The translations under genes were made by a program, and so were the position numbers. Shown here piece by piece: positions 18,239 to 26,320 of a stretch of 64,000 bases of DNA. The notes under the pieces were generated by a model. The model was not told the DNA's origin, did not search any database, and saw only the letters and a list, made by a program, of their open reading frames with translations. How positions within the stretch are numbered: position 1 is the first letter of the stretch; every line of letters begins with the position of its first letter. Location of the stretch: the NCBI GenBank assembly GCA_945878405.1, contig CAMCTJ010000008.1, forward strand, positions 62,001-126,000, given 5' to 3'. This stretch comes from Bdellovibrio sp. ZAP7 (GTDB taxonomy: Bacteria > Bdellovibrionota > FAC87 > UBA2466).

Positions 18239-18267
18239 AGTTTAGTGAAGAGTCTCAACAAACTCAA
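18239..18267 (-). promoter_or_regulatory. Promoter of the acyl-CoA mutase gene
   Basis: On the minus strand TTGAGT (18262-18267), 17 bases, TAAACT (18239-18244), then 6 bases to the GTG start. The predicted transcription start coincides with the first base of the start codon, so the mRNA would be leaderless. No Shine-Dalgarno sequence is present. Confidence 0.45.
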
Positions 18268-18278
18268 GCATGACAACC

Positions 18279-18292
18279 AGCGTTAAAACGCT
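18279..18292. promoter_or_regulatory. Palindrome in divergent promoter region (possible operator)
   Basis: AGCGTT-AA-AACGCT is a perfect 6+6 inverted repeat with a two-base spacer, placed between the mutase gene and the divergent Leu/Val-type dehydrogenase gene, just upstream of the mutase promoter. Its position suits a regulator controlling both genes. The protein that binds it is unknown. Confidence 0.4.
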
Positions 18293-18361
18293 TTGTGTTC
18301 AGTGTTTGCTTGCTGCACTACCCATCCCATTGGTAGAGTGGCCCTTTTTCCGGAGGCCCCT

Positions 18362-19474
18362 ATGGCGAACGTTGAAACCATTTTTCAGGGTGAACACGAA
18401 CAAGTCGTTTTTTTCACTGATCCGGTGAGCGGTCTTAAATCTATCGTAGCCATTCATAATACGCAGTTAGGACCCGCTCTGGGAGGGTGCCGAATGTGGA
18501 ACTACGAATCTCCTCAACAGGCGCTAGAAGATGTTTTGCGTTTATCAAAAGGCATGACCTACAAGGCAGCAGTGGCAGGGCTTAACTTGGGAGGGGGCAA
18601 GGCGGTCATTCTTGCCGATCCCAAAAAAGAAAAATCAGAAGCTCTTTTTAGAAGTTTTGGATCTTTTATTGATTGCTTGGGCGGGCGTTACATTACTGCT
18701 GAAGACGTGGGAACTGACGTGAATGACATGGAATATATTTTCACGGAAACCGATCACGTCGTCGGAGTTGCTGAAACCCATGGGGGCTCTGGAGATCCTT
18801 CTCCTTGGACTGCTAAAGGAGTGCTGGAAGGCTTAAGAGCCTGTGTTGAACACCGAATGGGAAAATCGGAGCTAAAGGGCTTAAGGGTTGCTGTTCAAGG
18901 TGCTGGTCATGTGGGTTCTTATCTCGTCGAGCTCTTTTGTGAAAACGGAATGAAAGTCTTTGTTTGTGACATTGACCGAAAGCGCTGCGAGGCTCTGGCA
19001 GAGAGATATCCAGGTAAAGTTTCTATCGTTTCTACTGATGAAATTTACGAAGTTGATGTCGATGTGTTTTGTCCGTCTGCTTTAGGGGCTGTTCTGAATG
19101 AAAAAACGATTCCCAAATTAAAATGTGCCATTGTCGCCGGAAGCGCAAATAACCAGTTAGCTACGGATGAGTGTGGGGATGAACTATTCAAAAGAAACAT
19201 TCTGTACGCTCCGGATTATGCGATTAATGCAGGTGGCTTAATGAATGTCTCAATCGAATTAGGTGGCTACGATGAGCGTAGAGCTAATCGAATGATTAGA
19301 AACATTTATTATTGCATTAAAGCTATTCTCCAACATTCAAGTCAGGAAAAACTACCAGAATATCGCTGTGCAGATCGAGTTGCTGAAAAAAGAATCAAGG
19401 AAATCAGTCGACTCAAGGGACGTTACAAAGGTGAGAACAAGCCAACGTTCCATGGAAGGGTCGTTCGACGTTAG
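18362..19474 (+). CDS. Leu/Val/Phe dehydrogenase (Glu/Leu/Phe/Val dehydrogenase family)
   Basis: NAD-dependent oxidative deamination of a branched-chain or aromatic amino acid to its 2-oxo acid. The 370-residue length matches leucine/valine/phenylalanine dehydrogenases. Seen: LGPALGGCRMW (substrate glycine loop), LSKGMTYKAAVAGLNLGGGKAVI (the two lysines of the active site; quoted across a short stretch), the AEDVGT motif, the Rossmann fingerprint VQGAGHVGSYL and the NAGGLMNV motif. ATG 18362 is chosen over an upstream frame start because GGAGG sits five bases before it. The gene is divergent from the acyl-CoA mutase, consistent with valine breakdown leading to propionyl-CoA and methylmalonyl-CoA. 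The last base is shared with the GTG of the next gene. Confidence 0.92.
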   Translation: MANVETIFQGEHEQVVFFTDPVSGLKSIVAIHNTQLGPALGGCRMWNYESPQQALEDVLRLSKGMTYKAAVAGLNLGGGKAVILADPKKEKSEALFRSFGSFIDCLGGRYITAEDVGTDVNDMEYIFTETDHVVGVAETHGGSGDPSPWTAKGVLEGLRACVEHRMGKSELKGLRVAVQGAGHVGSYLVELFCENGMKVFVCDIDRKRCEALAERYPGKVSIVSTDEIYEVDVDVFCPSALGAVLNEKTIPKLKCAIVAGSANNQLATDECGDELFKRNILYAPDYAINAGGLMNVSIELGGYDERRANRMIRNIYYCIKAILQHSSQEKLPEYRCADRVAEKRIKEISRLKGRYKGENKPTFHGRVVRR

Positions 19475-20643
19475 TGAAATCAAAAAAGTGGGTAGCTCAA
19501 CGCTACCAAATCAACAAACAAGTTCACTCTATATTGAAGTCCGGGCACCCATGGATTTTTAGAAGCCATGTCAGTTCTGCTATTGAGATTTTTGAGGCCG
19601 GCCAGCTTTTAAAATTGGTGGACCACGAAAACAAAGTTTGCGGCTACGGTCTTTACGATCCTGAGGGCCTCATTGCTATTCGAGTCCTTAAAGACTTTCA
19701 GGAGAACGATCCAACCCTTTGGTTTTCCAAGAAACTGGAAAAGGTTTTAAAGAAAAGAATCAATCTTCGAAATTACTCAGACGCGTTTCGAGCCATTCAC
19801 GGTGAGAACGATGGCTTTCCCGGAGTTGTGTTAGATGTTTATGGTTCTAGTGGAGTTTTGCAAACCTATTCTGCAAGTGTTGATCTCATGGGTCGTTATC
19901 TTGCCGGGCTTGCAGTTCGCGAGTTAGGACTCACAGAACTCATCTGGAAAACGCCTACTAAGCGGAGCTCTGTCAAAGAAACTACCCCTATTCGAACCCT
20001 AAGAGGGCATTTGCCGAATCAAGTTAGGTTTCGAGAAGGCAAGATGACGTTTACGGTACAAATTGGCTCAGGACAAAAGAGCGGAGCTTTTTTAGACCTC
20101 AGAGCGTTACGTAAATGGTTGAGTTCCCAAAATCTTAGCGGGAAAAGAGTCTTAAATCTGTTCAGTTACACGGGCACTTTAGCTTTAGCTGCAGAGACAG
20201 CGGGTGCTCAGGAAATTTGGAATGTGGATATTTCCAAAGGAGCTTTGGAAAGCGCTGAAAAATTTCATGTTATTCAAAAGAAAAAACACCGTTTTATCCA
20301 AGCGGATGTTTTTGAGTGGTTAAGAGAACTTTCAGATAGGGAAAAATTTGATCTGATTATTGTGGATCCGCCGCAGATGACAAGCCAGGTTGCCCAAGTT
20401 CCTGTTGCCCTCCGCGCTTATCGCCAATTGTATTCTCTGAGCTTAAAACACTTGAAGCCCAAAGGGATCATTGTGGGAGCGTGTTGTACTTCTCGAATTG
20501 ATCGGAAGAAGTTTAAAGAAACAGTCTGTCCGGTTTTGGTTCCGCCGCTCAAGGTGTTGAAAAGTCTAGAGCCTGAAGACGATCATCCCGTCGGCTTTCC
20601 CGAGGGAGATTATTTAAAGGTCTTTATTTTTGGTGGGGCTTAA
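19474..20643 (+). CDS. RlmI-like class I SAM-dependent rRNA methyltransferase
   Basis: A 389-residue protein with an N-terminal PUA-like RNA-binding domain (HPWIFRSHV, a typical opening of this family), a middle domain, and a Rossmann methyltransferase domain with NLFSYTGTLALAA (SAM-binding), a DPPQM motif (catalytic motif IV) and a cysteine motif (ACCTSRID) as in 5-methylcytosine RNA methyltransferases such as RlmI. The likely product is 23S rRNA m5C; the exact position is not determinable. The GTG start overlaps the dehydrogenase stop by one base, so the pair is co-transcribed. The stop overlaps the convergent small gene within TTAA. Confidence 0.88.
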   Translation: MKSKKWVAQRYQINKQVHSILKSGHPWIFRSHVSSAIEIFEAGQLLKLVDHENKVCGYGLYDPEGLIAIRVLKDFQENDPTLWFSKKLEKVLKKRINLRNYSDAFRAIHGENDGFPGVVLDVYGSSGVLQTYSASVDLMGRYLAGLAVRELGLTELIWKTPTKRSSVKETTPIRTLRGHLPNQVRFREGKMTFTVQIGSGQKSGAFLDLRALRKWLSSQNLSGKRVLNLFSYTGTLALAAETAGAQEIWNVDISKGALESAEKFHVIQKKKHRFIQADVFEWLRELSDREKFDLIIVDPPQMTSQVAQVPVALRAYRQLYSLSLKHLKPKGIIVGACCTSRIDRKKFKETVCPVLVPPLKVLKSLEPEDDHPVGFPEGDYLKVFIFGGA

Positions 20644-20861
20644 GGCATTTCGACTTCGAGTTGTTGGGCAAGATCTTTTAGAAGCGTTAGGGAATAAATA
20701 AGGCCAAGAGTTATAGCAATAATCGCGACGCTACCAATGATTTTGGTTCTTTTTGACCAGTTGGGATTTCTCCAAAGCAGCGGTAAGGCAAACGGCCCAA
20801 GAAACGCGGTAGCGACCAGGAAGACCCAGAAACTATCAATGACTTTGATTTTGCTTTTCAT
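20640..20861 (-). CDS. Small two-helix membrane protein
   Basis: A 73-residue protein with two hydrophobic segments (FWVFLVATAFLGPFALPLLW and IIGSVAIIAITLGLIYSL) separated by a basic loop, RNPNWSKRTK. The PLLWRNPNWS element looks like a motif of a small conserved membrane protein family, but no function is known to me. A GGTGAG ribosome binding site precedes the ATG, which lies three bases after the stop of the outer-membrane protein gene, so it is the last gene of that operon. Confidence 0.6.
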   Translation of the reverse strand: MKSKIKVIDSFWVFLVATAFLGPFALPLLWRNPNWSKRTKIIGSVAIIAITLGLIYSLTLLKDLAQQLEVEMP

Positions 20862-20864
20862 TAC

Positions 20865-21953
20865 TCACCAGGGATTAAATCCGACAATTAATTGGATTTG
20901 GTAAAAACGTTCTTCTTTTTCCCAGAGTTTTTCACCCAGTTCTTTTGCATAAGATGAAAAATGAAGTTTTGTGTGAGGTGGAAATTCCAGACTTAAGCCG
21001 TAAGTCGCGTACCCCTCAGAGAGTCCTGCTCTGAGCCCGAAATATTTATGTCGAAATTCAGTACCCAAATGAAGAGTCTTTAGGAAAAGAATTCCTTGAA
21101 ATTGATTTTTCAGATCTGCAGTGATGTTTAACACCGATTCTTTGTTGAGCGAGTATTGGAGAAGGGTTCCAAAGTGATAGGAAGCTTCCAGGTGCGAAGG
21201 CGCAGAGGTCCCGCTTACTTTTTGGAAGGAAGTTCCCCCAATGTTTTCGATCGTGCCTGCAAAGCGAATCAGAGGAGACGACTTCGTTACTTGGGGAAGC
21301 GTCAGGAGGACGCCCGCGTTCATGGGAAAGCCGTAACCTACACCCGTATATTTCTGTAAGGCGGTCCAGGGGTCGCTATTGACCGTTGAAGAATCCATCC
21401 CCAGTTCTGCGAGCAAGTCTCCAACGGCTTTATTTAGTTCAATGCTACTTCGTTGAACTGCTCGAATTCCAAAGCCAAAAGAAAAATAGTCGCTAAAGGG
21501 AATTCCAAAAGCTAAAGCCACCCCAATGTCATTGTAGGCAAAGACATCGACATTTGTGCCCTGAAGAGAATTTAATTCGAAAAGACCAAACCCTTGATTG
21601 TAGACACTGAGACCGAAGTAGGGAGTAATTAAAGTCGGTTTCAGTCCAAGTCCCAGAGATTGTTTATTGGAATTTATAAAACTGTCTGTTTTTCCATCAA
21701 ACACTGCTTGATGGATGCGGCTCAGAGTATCCATTCCATCCACTAGCAGTTGGCCATCGAGAACATGAAGGTGGAAAGTTTTGTTTTTGGCAAGAGCGGC
21801 GGGGTTGTAAAAAACTGACGTTGCATCGTCTGCCAAAGCAATAAAAGCATTTCCCATTCCCGTTGCTCTAGAAAATTCATAGCTCGGACGGAGTAAAGTG
21901 GCCCCTGCGTTCAGAGAAATTAGGAGAACAAAAAATGAAATTGCGATTTTCAT
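20865..21953 (-). CDS. FadL/PorV-like outer-membrane protein (second of a pair)
   Basis: A 362-residue protein with a signal peptide (ISFFVLLISLNAGA). The mature N-terminus carries ATGMGNAFIALADDATSVFYNPA, the hallmark of the FadL/PorV/UPF0164 outer-membrane families, where a loop follows the first strand. The rest is an array of amphipathic strands ending in W. FadL members carry hydrophobic compounds across the outer membrane, while PorV members act in secretion; which applies is unknown. ATG 21953 is chosen because it opens the signal peptide; it starts one base after the stop of the paralogous upstream gene. Confidence 0.82.
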   Translation of the reverse strand: MKIAISFFVLLISLNAGATLLRPSYEFSRATGMGNAFIALADDATSVFYNPAALAKNKTFHLHVLDGQLLVDGMDTLSRIHQAVFDGKTDSFINSNKQSLGLGLKPTLITPYFGLSVYNQGFGLFELNSLQGTNVDVFAYNDIGVALAFGIPFSDYFSFGFGIRAVQRSSIELNKAVGDLLAELGMDSSTVNSDPWTALQKYTGVGYGFPMNAGVLLTLPQVTKSSPLIRFAGTIENIGGTSFQKVSGTSAPSHLEASYHFGTLLQYSLNKESVLNITADLKNQFQGILFLKTLHLGTEFRHKYFGLRAGLSEGYATYGLSLEFPPHTKLHFSSYAKELGEKLWEKEERFYQIQLIVGFNPW

Positions 21954-21954
21954 A

Positions 21955-23034
21955 TTAGAAACTAATGGTGTACCGGAGGAAGTATCTTCGATCCTCTTGA
22001 TAGGTATCAACGGTTCCAATTTCCTTTGCGTAGGTGCCAACTTCTAAGTGTCCTCCTTTAAGCCGCGCCCCCATACCCCCCGTAAAATACATTTGGTTTA
22101 AGCCAGCCCAAAAAAACAGGACATTACTGCTTTGTATTTCCAATCCAAGATGAAAGTGTTTTCTCCACGGAAAGTAATAGCTTTCGATATTTTGGTAATC
22201 CACTGAAAGGGTGCTGGACCATTCTCGATTAAATTTGGGACTGATTGAAAAACCAGCATGGAATGATTGAGGGACCTTTTCCGGTGCGCCAGGGGATTGA
22301 GGGTTTAAATAATGAGTCTCTTGGAAAAAAGTATCGAACATGTTCATCCAGGAAATGCCCAGTGTCGGGAGAAATCGATGAGGAAGAACTAGGAGCATTC
22401 CCGTGTCTACTCTTAAACCCATTCCCTCTCTAAAAAGAGAATTGAGTTGTGTTTCAGTTAAACTATTAAGAGCGGAATGTTGAAAAACTCCTTTCATTTG
22501 ATTTCGGTAAACGCCTTTGACCGAAATGCCTAATCGCAAAATATTTCCGGCAAATGCATGAGAATACCCAAGCGATGGGATGATGTCCTGACGAGCATCG
22601 ATATCAAGTGCACTGCCATCTGAGCGAGCCGCCAATTGTGCATTTCCCAAAATAGCAAAACTAAAATTTCTGAAGGTGATTGCTGGAAGGGTTGAAAAGC
22701 TGAAAAATTGATACTGATCTGGATTGTTCTGAAAGGGAGAGAGTAAATGGTGCAAGCCAATTGCCTTGTTTTCTAAAAGGGTTCCGGCAGACTCTCCGTT
22801 GATATGTGCCTCTCCCACAACCAAATGAAGCTCAGTATTTTTCTTACGAAAGCGAGTAAAACCGGCTGGGTTGTAGAAGTGAGATGCATAACCGGAAACC
22901 GATGCAGTACATGCATTTCCTTGAGCAAGGCAGAAGCCAGATTGATAAGAATCAAAAAACTCATCTAATGCCATGACGGGTTCGATAAGGAGACTAAAGA
23001 GAACAAAGGCAAGTTGTATTGTGCGACGCGCCAT
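21955..23034 (-). CDS. FadL/PorV-like outer-membrane protein (first of a pair)
   Basis: A 359-residue paralogue of the next gene. It has a signal peptide (QLAFVLFSLLIEPVMA), then NACTASVSGYASHFYNPAGF, the equivalent of the ADDATSVFYNPA element, and many barrel strands ending in YTISF. It keeps the overall layout but lacks the exact GMGNAF pattern, so the two proteins have diverged and may carry different substrates. ATG 23034 is preferred because it begins the signal peptide and has AAGG upstream; an earlier TTG is possible. It leads a three-gene leftward operon. Confidence 0.8.
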   Translation of the reverse strand: MARRTIQLAFVLFSLLIEPVMALDEFFDSYQSGFCLAQGNACTASVSGYASHFYNPAGFTRFRKKNTELHLVVGEAHINGESAGTLLENKAIGLHHLLSPFQNNPDQYQFFSFSTLPAITFRNFSFAILGNAQLAARSDGSALDIDARQDIIPSLGYSHAFAGNILRLGISVKGVYRNQMKGVFQHSALNSLTETQLNSLFREGMGLRVDTGMLLVLPHRFLPTLGISWMNMFDTFFQETHYLNPQSPGAPEKVPQSFHAGFSISPKFNREWSSTLSVDYQNIESYYFPWRKHFHLGLEIQSSNVLFFWAGLNQMYFTGGMGARLKGGHLEVGTYAKEIGTVDTYQEDRRYFLRYTISF

Positions 23035-23108
23035 TTTGAGACCTTCAGTTACCAAGAGTTCTTAAGACTGTTCGGTAATTGTGAAGGAAAAGTGTAGAGT
23101 GGACCCAA

Positions 23109-24203
23109 ATGGTTTCGATGCAAGGTGATAAACCCCCTCATTTGAGAGGGGTTCGATTAAGCGAGATTCCTCAAATCCCATGGCTTGAGAAACTGGTTCG
23201 TGCTGTAAAGACCCTCGAAGTCTTGCTTTTCAAGATCCTTCAGATTTTCGATTTATATCGGCCCCAAAAACTCATTGTGGGCATTCCTTCAATCGCAACC
23301 CGAAACTTCACCTTGATCCAGGCAGCCGTTTACAATGGGAGTCAAGAAGAGGTCCTCGGCTTCAAGCCTCGTCGCTTGATCTATCGAATCCTGAAGGGAC
23401 TCCCTGATCTCGAGCTCTTTGAGCGAGTGCGTTTTCAACTCTCCGTAGGTGAAAACTCGCTACGTTCCGTGGAAGCTAGCACAAGGACGAGAGGTTTTAT
23501 TCAACTACAATTGCCTTGGTCTGTGACTTCAAAGGCCCCCAGAGTTTCTCGGCTTAAACTATCTCCCACTGGTGTTGAGACTCTCGTCGGTTCGATCAAA
23601 CTAGGGGAATATGAGGTTCTGAGTGCACCGGTATTTTTCCTAAATGACAAAATCAAACATATTATTATTTCGGACATCGACGATACGATAAAAGAATCAC
23701 ACATCCTAGAAACAACGGGGATGAAACAGATTGTATCGAGTCTATTTCGAGGAAATTATTATCGCTACGAGGCTATTAAGGGAATGCCTGAGCTTTATCA
23801 GGGGTTAGATCGGCCTGATACCCTGATCATCTACCTGACGAGTACTCCCTTTCAGTTAGCCCCGTTCTTACTTAAGTTTTTGCGCGACAACCGTTTTCCA
23901 GAAGGGCCTGTTTTTCCTCGATGGCTTGGTTATCGAAAGTTTAATCACAAATTTCGTGTCTTAAACAAAATCTTAAGCCAAATACAAAATCAAAAAGTGT
24001 ACTTGGTGGGAGATAGTGGGGAGCTTGATCTTCAGATCTATCGGCGCATTTCAGAAACTCCGAAGTTTGGTGAAGGTGTATCAAAAATATTAATTCGGCA
24101 CGTTCCTGGAACAGTTCTTCCCAAACTGAAGAGCTCTAGAGAGCTTCTTTTTTCGGATATTGAGGAACTGAAAGAGCAGTTTGCAGAGATTCTCAACGCC
24201 TAA
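23109..24203 (+). CDS. App1-type phosphatidate phosphatase domain protein (DUF2183)
   Basis: A 364-residue protein whose second half holds a HAD-like catalytic domain: ISDIDDTIKESH (DxDxT nucleophile motif, about residue 190), YLTSTPFQLAPFL (motif II Thr/Ser) and VYLVGDSGELD (motif IV). This set matches the App1 phosphatidate phosphatase catalytic domain. The first ~180 residues contain beta-strand-rich sequence typical of the domain preceding it. A role in lipid turnover is inferred. There is no Shine-Dalgarno sequence; TAGAGT (23095-23100) ends 8 bases before the ATG. No signal peptide or membrane anchor is evident. Confidence 0.82.
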   Translation: MVSMQGDKPPHLRGVRLSEIPQIPWLEKLVRAVKTLEVLLFKILQIFDLYRPQKLIVGIPSIATRNFTLIQAAVYNGSQEEVLGFKPRRLIYRILKGLPDLELFERVRFQLSVGENSLRSVEASTRTRGFIQLQLPWSVTSKAPRVSRLKLSPTGVETLVGSIKLGEYEVLSAPVFFLNDKIKHIIISDIDDTIKESHILETTGMKQIVSSLFRGNYYRYEAIKGMPELYQGLDRPDTLIIYLTSTPFQLAPFLLKFLRDNRFPEGPVFPRWLGYRKFNHKFRVLNKILSQIQNQKVYLVGDSGELDLQIYRRISETPKFGEGVSKILIRHVPGTVLPKLKSSRELLFSDIEELKEQFAEILNA

Positions 24204-24234
24204 AATGCTAGAATAAGAAAAAACGGGGATCCTC

Positions 24235-24954
24235 ATGAAAACCTTGCTCTTAGTTTTTTTAGTTTCCAGCTTTGTTTGGGCAAAACAAACCAGTTATTTA
24301 AATTATGAAGAACCACCGGGTTGGAAATGTGAGCTCTCAACTCAGGGCGTGTTTTTTTGTGAAAGCCCAAAAGAAGAGCAGCGCGAGGAATCTCTTATCC
24401 TGATCTTTGGTGCTCCGGCCACTGAGAACGATACTTTTCCAAATTATGAACAGTACTTAAATAAAACCAAGACCATCCTGGATGAATCCGGGAAGACTGT
24501 AGAATCAAAAGTTACTTTTGTTCGACGAAGAAATATAAATGGCTTCGAATGGATTGATTCGCTTCAACAAAATTCTGAAATCTCTGGTTGTTGGACTCGT
24601 TATCTGGCTACCGTTCAAAAACCTCTCGCGATCTTGGTGACCTATGTCGTCTGTGACAAGTTTTACACGGAACTGACACCTGCTTTTGAAAGAATGGTTG
24701 CTTCGCTCAAGCCCGTTTCTGATTTTAAGTTTTCGGAAAATCGAAAAGATTTAGCTCTGCCAGGGACTGAATTAGGGAGTGTTCTCAAGAGTCATTTTGA
24801 AAAGAAGTTGTCGAAAAAAAATACTGCTCAACCCGAATTGCCGAAACCAGGGCAATCGTCGTCACCGCTCTTGTATGTGATTATTGGGATACTCATAGGA
24901 GGAGTGGTTTTGATGAGAGCAAAAAAGAAGACCCAAAAAAGCAAGAAAGCCTAA
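24235..24954 (+). CDS. Secreted or membrane-anchored hypothetical protein
   Basis: A 239-residue protein with an N-terminal signal peptide (LLLVFLVSSFVWA), a soluble domain of about 180 residues containing two cysteines early (GWKCELSTQGVFFCES) and two later (SGCWTRY, VVCDKF), and a C-terminal hydrophobic anchor (LLYVIIGILIGGVVLM) followed by a lysine-rich tail. The topology suggests a periplasmic domain held in the inner membrane with a positive cytoplasmic end. Family not recognised. It lies 31 bases after the App1-type gene in the same direction. The stop overlaps the convergent tolC-like gene by four bases. Confidence 0.7.
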   Translation: MKTLLLVFLVSSFVWAKQTSYLNYEEPPGWKCELSTQGVFFCESPKEEQREESLILIFGAPATENDTFPNYEQYLNKTKTILDESGKTVESKVTFVRRRNINGFEWIDSLQQNSEISGCWTRYLATVQKPLAILVTYVVCDKFYTELTPAFERMVASLKPVSDFKFSENRKDLALPGTELGSVLKSHFEKKLSKKNTAQPELPKPGQSSSPLLYVIIGILIGGVVLMRAKKKTQKSKKA

Positions 24955-26309
24955 TGAGCTATTTCAGTAATTTCTCTGCCAACTGCTTTGGACAGTTTGG
25001 CTAAGGCTAAATTAAGTGAATAAAGAGTTTCGATATGATTTTTTCTTGCTAAGCCACTGCCTTCGAGTGACTCAAGAAGGTCTTTCGCGGGGGTAACTCC
25101 CACGGTCCACCCCATCGAGTTAGAAACAAACCATTTTTTTGCAGTGTCTTTTCTTCGGGCGGCAACTTCGAGACTTTTTTCAGCTTGTTCTAGTTCATAG
25201 AAAGCTTTCTTGACCTCAAGTTCAATACCAGGAACTGCGTAGGCTTCGGTGGCTTTTAACTTAGCAGCTTGAGCTCGTTGCTCTTGGGCCTCGGCAGAAT
25301 GTCTTTTGAACTCTAAATCAATTTTTAAGCCGAGTCCTAAACCGCCCTGAGGCCGATTGAAAGGATCGAAAGCAAACTGAGAGTTTTGTCTGGTCCGCAC
25401 TGGAGACCAATTGAGCTCGGTGAATCCACCGAAGAAAACCACCGGATAATCCTGAAGTTGTTTAGCATCAGCAAGTGCTTCATAGGCTTGAATGCCCGCG
25501 GGCAAAGCTTTGAGTTCGGGTCTATTGGCTTTTGATAGTTGAATGTATTCGTCGAGGGTTTTCTTTTGATAATTGGGAACGCTTAAAGAATTGTCGGCGA
25601 CTTTTGAGAATTCGGCTCCTGAGAGCCAGGCCAAAGCCTTTTCGGCCGTCTTTTTTGCAGCATCTGCATAAAGAGCTTTCTGATCCAAATCATCGAGAGC
25701 CGTTTTCAGGCGATACATATCGTGAGGCTTAACCGATCCCTTTTTATCTTCTTCTTTCAGACTCTCTTCTGCGCTATCAACCGCTTCTTTCAAAAAGCTC
25801 GAAAGACTTTCCAAGAGCCTCTCAAATTCGCAGGCCATGAGATAGCCGTAGTAAATTTCTTTTGCTTGATAAAGAACTTCATTTCTTTTTGCTTGGGTTA
25901 GTTCTGTTTTGGCAGTCAACTGGCTCGTTGCTGCTTTTTCATAACTGCTCAGCATGCCAAAAGTGTAGAGAGGTTGCGCAAATTCAAGAGATCCACGCAA
26001 AAAGGGGCCCCATTTATTGAGATTGGTTTTGGAATTAAGGGCATCTCCCGTTTCTTCAAAAATAGGGGCTCCCAAAATACCCGCTGAGGCTTTGGGCCAA
26101 AAAGCAGCTTTAGCTCGATCTAACTGAGAGCGAGCTATTTCAATTTCCTGTGCGGTTTCCTGAACAAGACCGTGGTTCTGACTATTTTTCAGGAGTTCTT
26201 CAAGCGTCAACGTGGGGGCACTGGGCTGGGGATTTTCAGACTCAGCAGCTAGAAGGCGCTGCGTCGAGAATGAAAGCAGTAATAAACCGATAGAGATAAA
26301 TAATTTCAT
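24951..26309 (-). CDS. TolC-family outer-membrane efflux protein
   Basis: A 452-residue protein with a signal peptide (FISIGLLLLSFSTQRLLAA) and the repeated coiled-coil architecture of TolC/OprM trimers: LTLEELLKNSQNHGLVQETAQEIEIA-type helices (quoted only in part), YEKAATSQLTAKTELTQAKR and a second similar half. Outer-membrane exit ducts of this kind work with an inner-membrane pump and a periplasmic adaptor; neither is encoded nearby, so the gene is an orphan here. ATG 26309 is preferred over TTG 26321 because it starts the signal peptide. Its start is only 11 bases from the first possible start of the divergent gene. Confidence 0.85.
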   Translation of the reverse strand: MKLFISIGLLLLSFSTQRLLAAESENPQPSAPTLTLEELLKNSQNHGLVQETAQEIEIARSQLDRAKAAFWPKASAGILGAPIFEETGDALNSKTNLNKWGPFLRGSLEFAQPLYTFGMLSSYEKAATSQLTAKTELTQAKRNEVLYQAKEIYYGYLMACEFERLLESLSSFLKEAVDSAEESLKEEDKKGSVKPHDMYRLKTALDDLDQKALYADAAKKTAEKALAWLSGAEFSKVADNSLSVPNYQKKTLDEYIQLSKANRPELKALPAGIQAYEALADAKQLQDYPVVFFGGFTELNWSPVRTRQNSQFAFDPFNRPQGGLGLGLKIDLEFKRHSAEAQEQRAQAAKLKATEAYAVPGIELEVKKAFYELEQAEKSLEVAARRKDTAKKWFVSNSMGWTVGVTPAKDLLESLEGSGLARKNHIETLYSLNLALAKLSKAVGREITEIAH

Positions 26310-26320
26310 AGGTCTACTCA

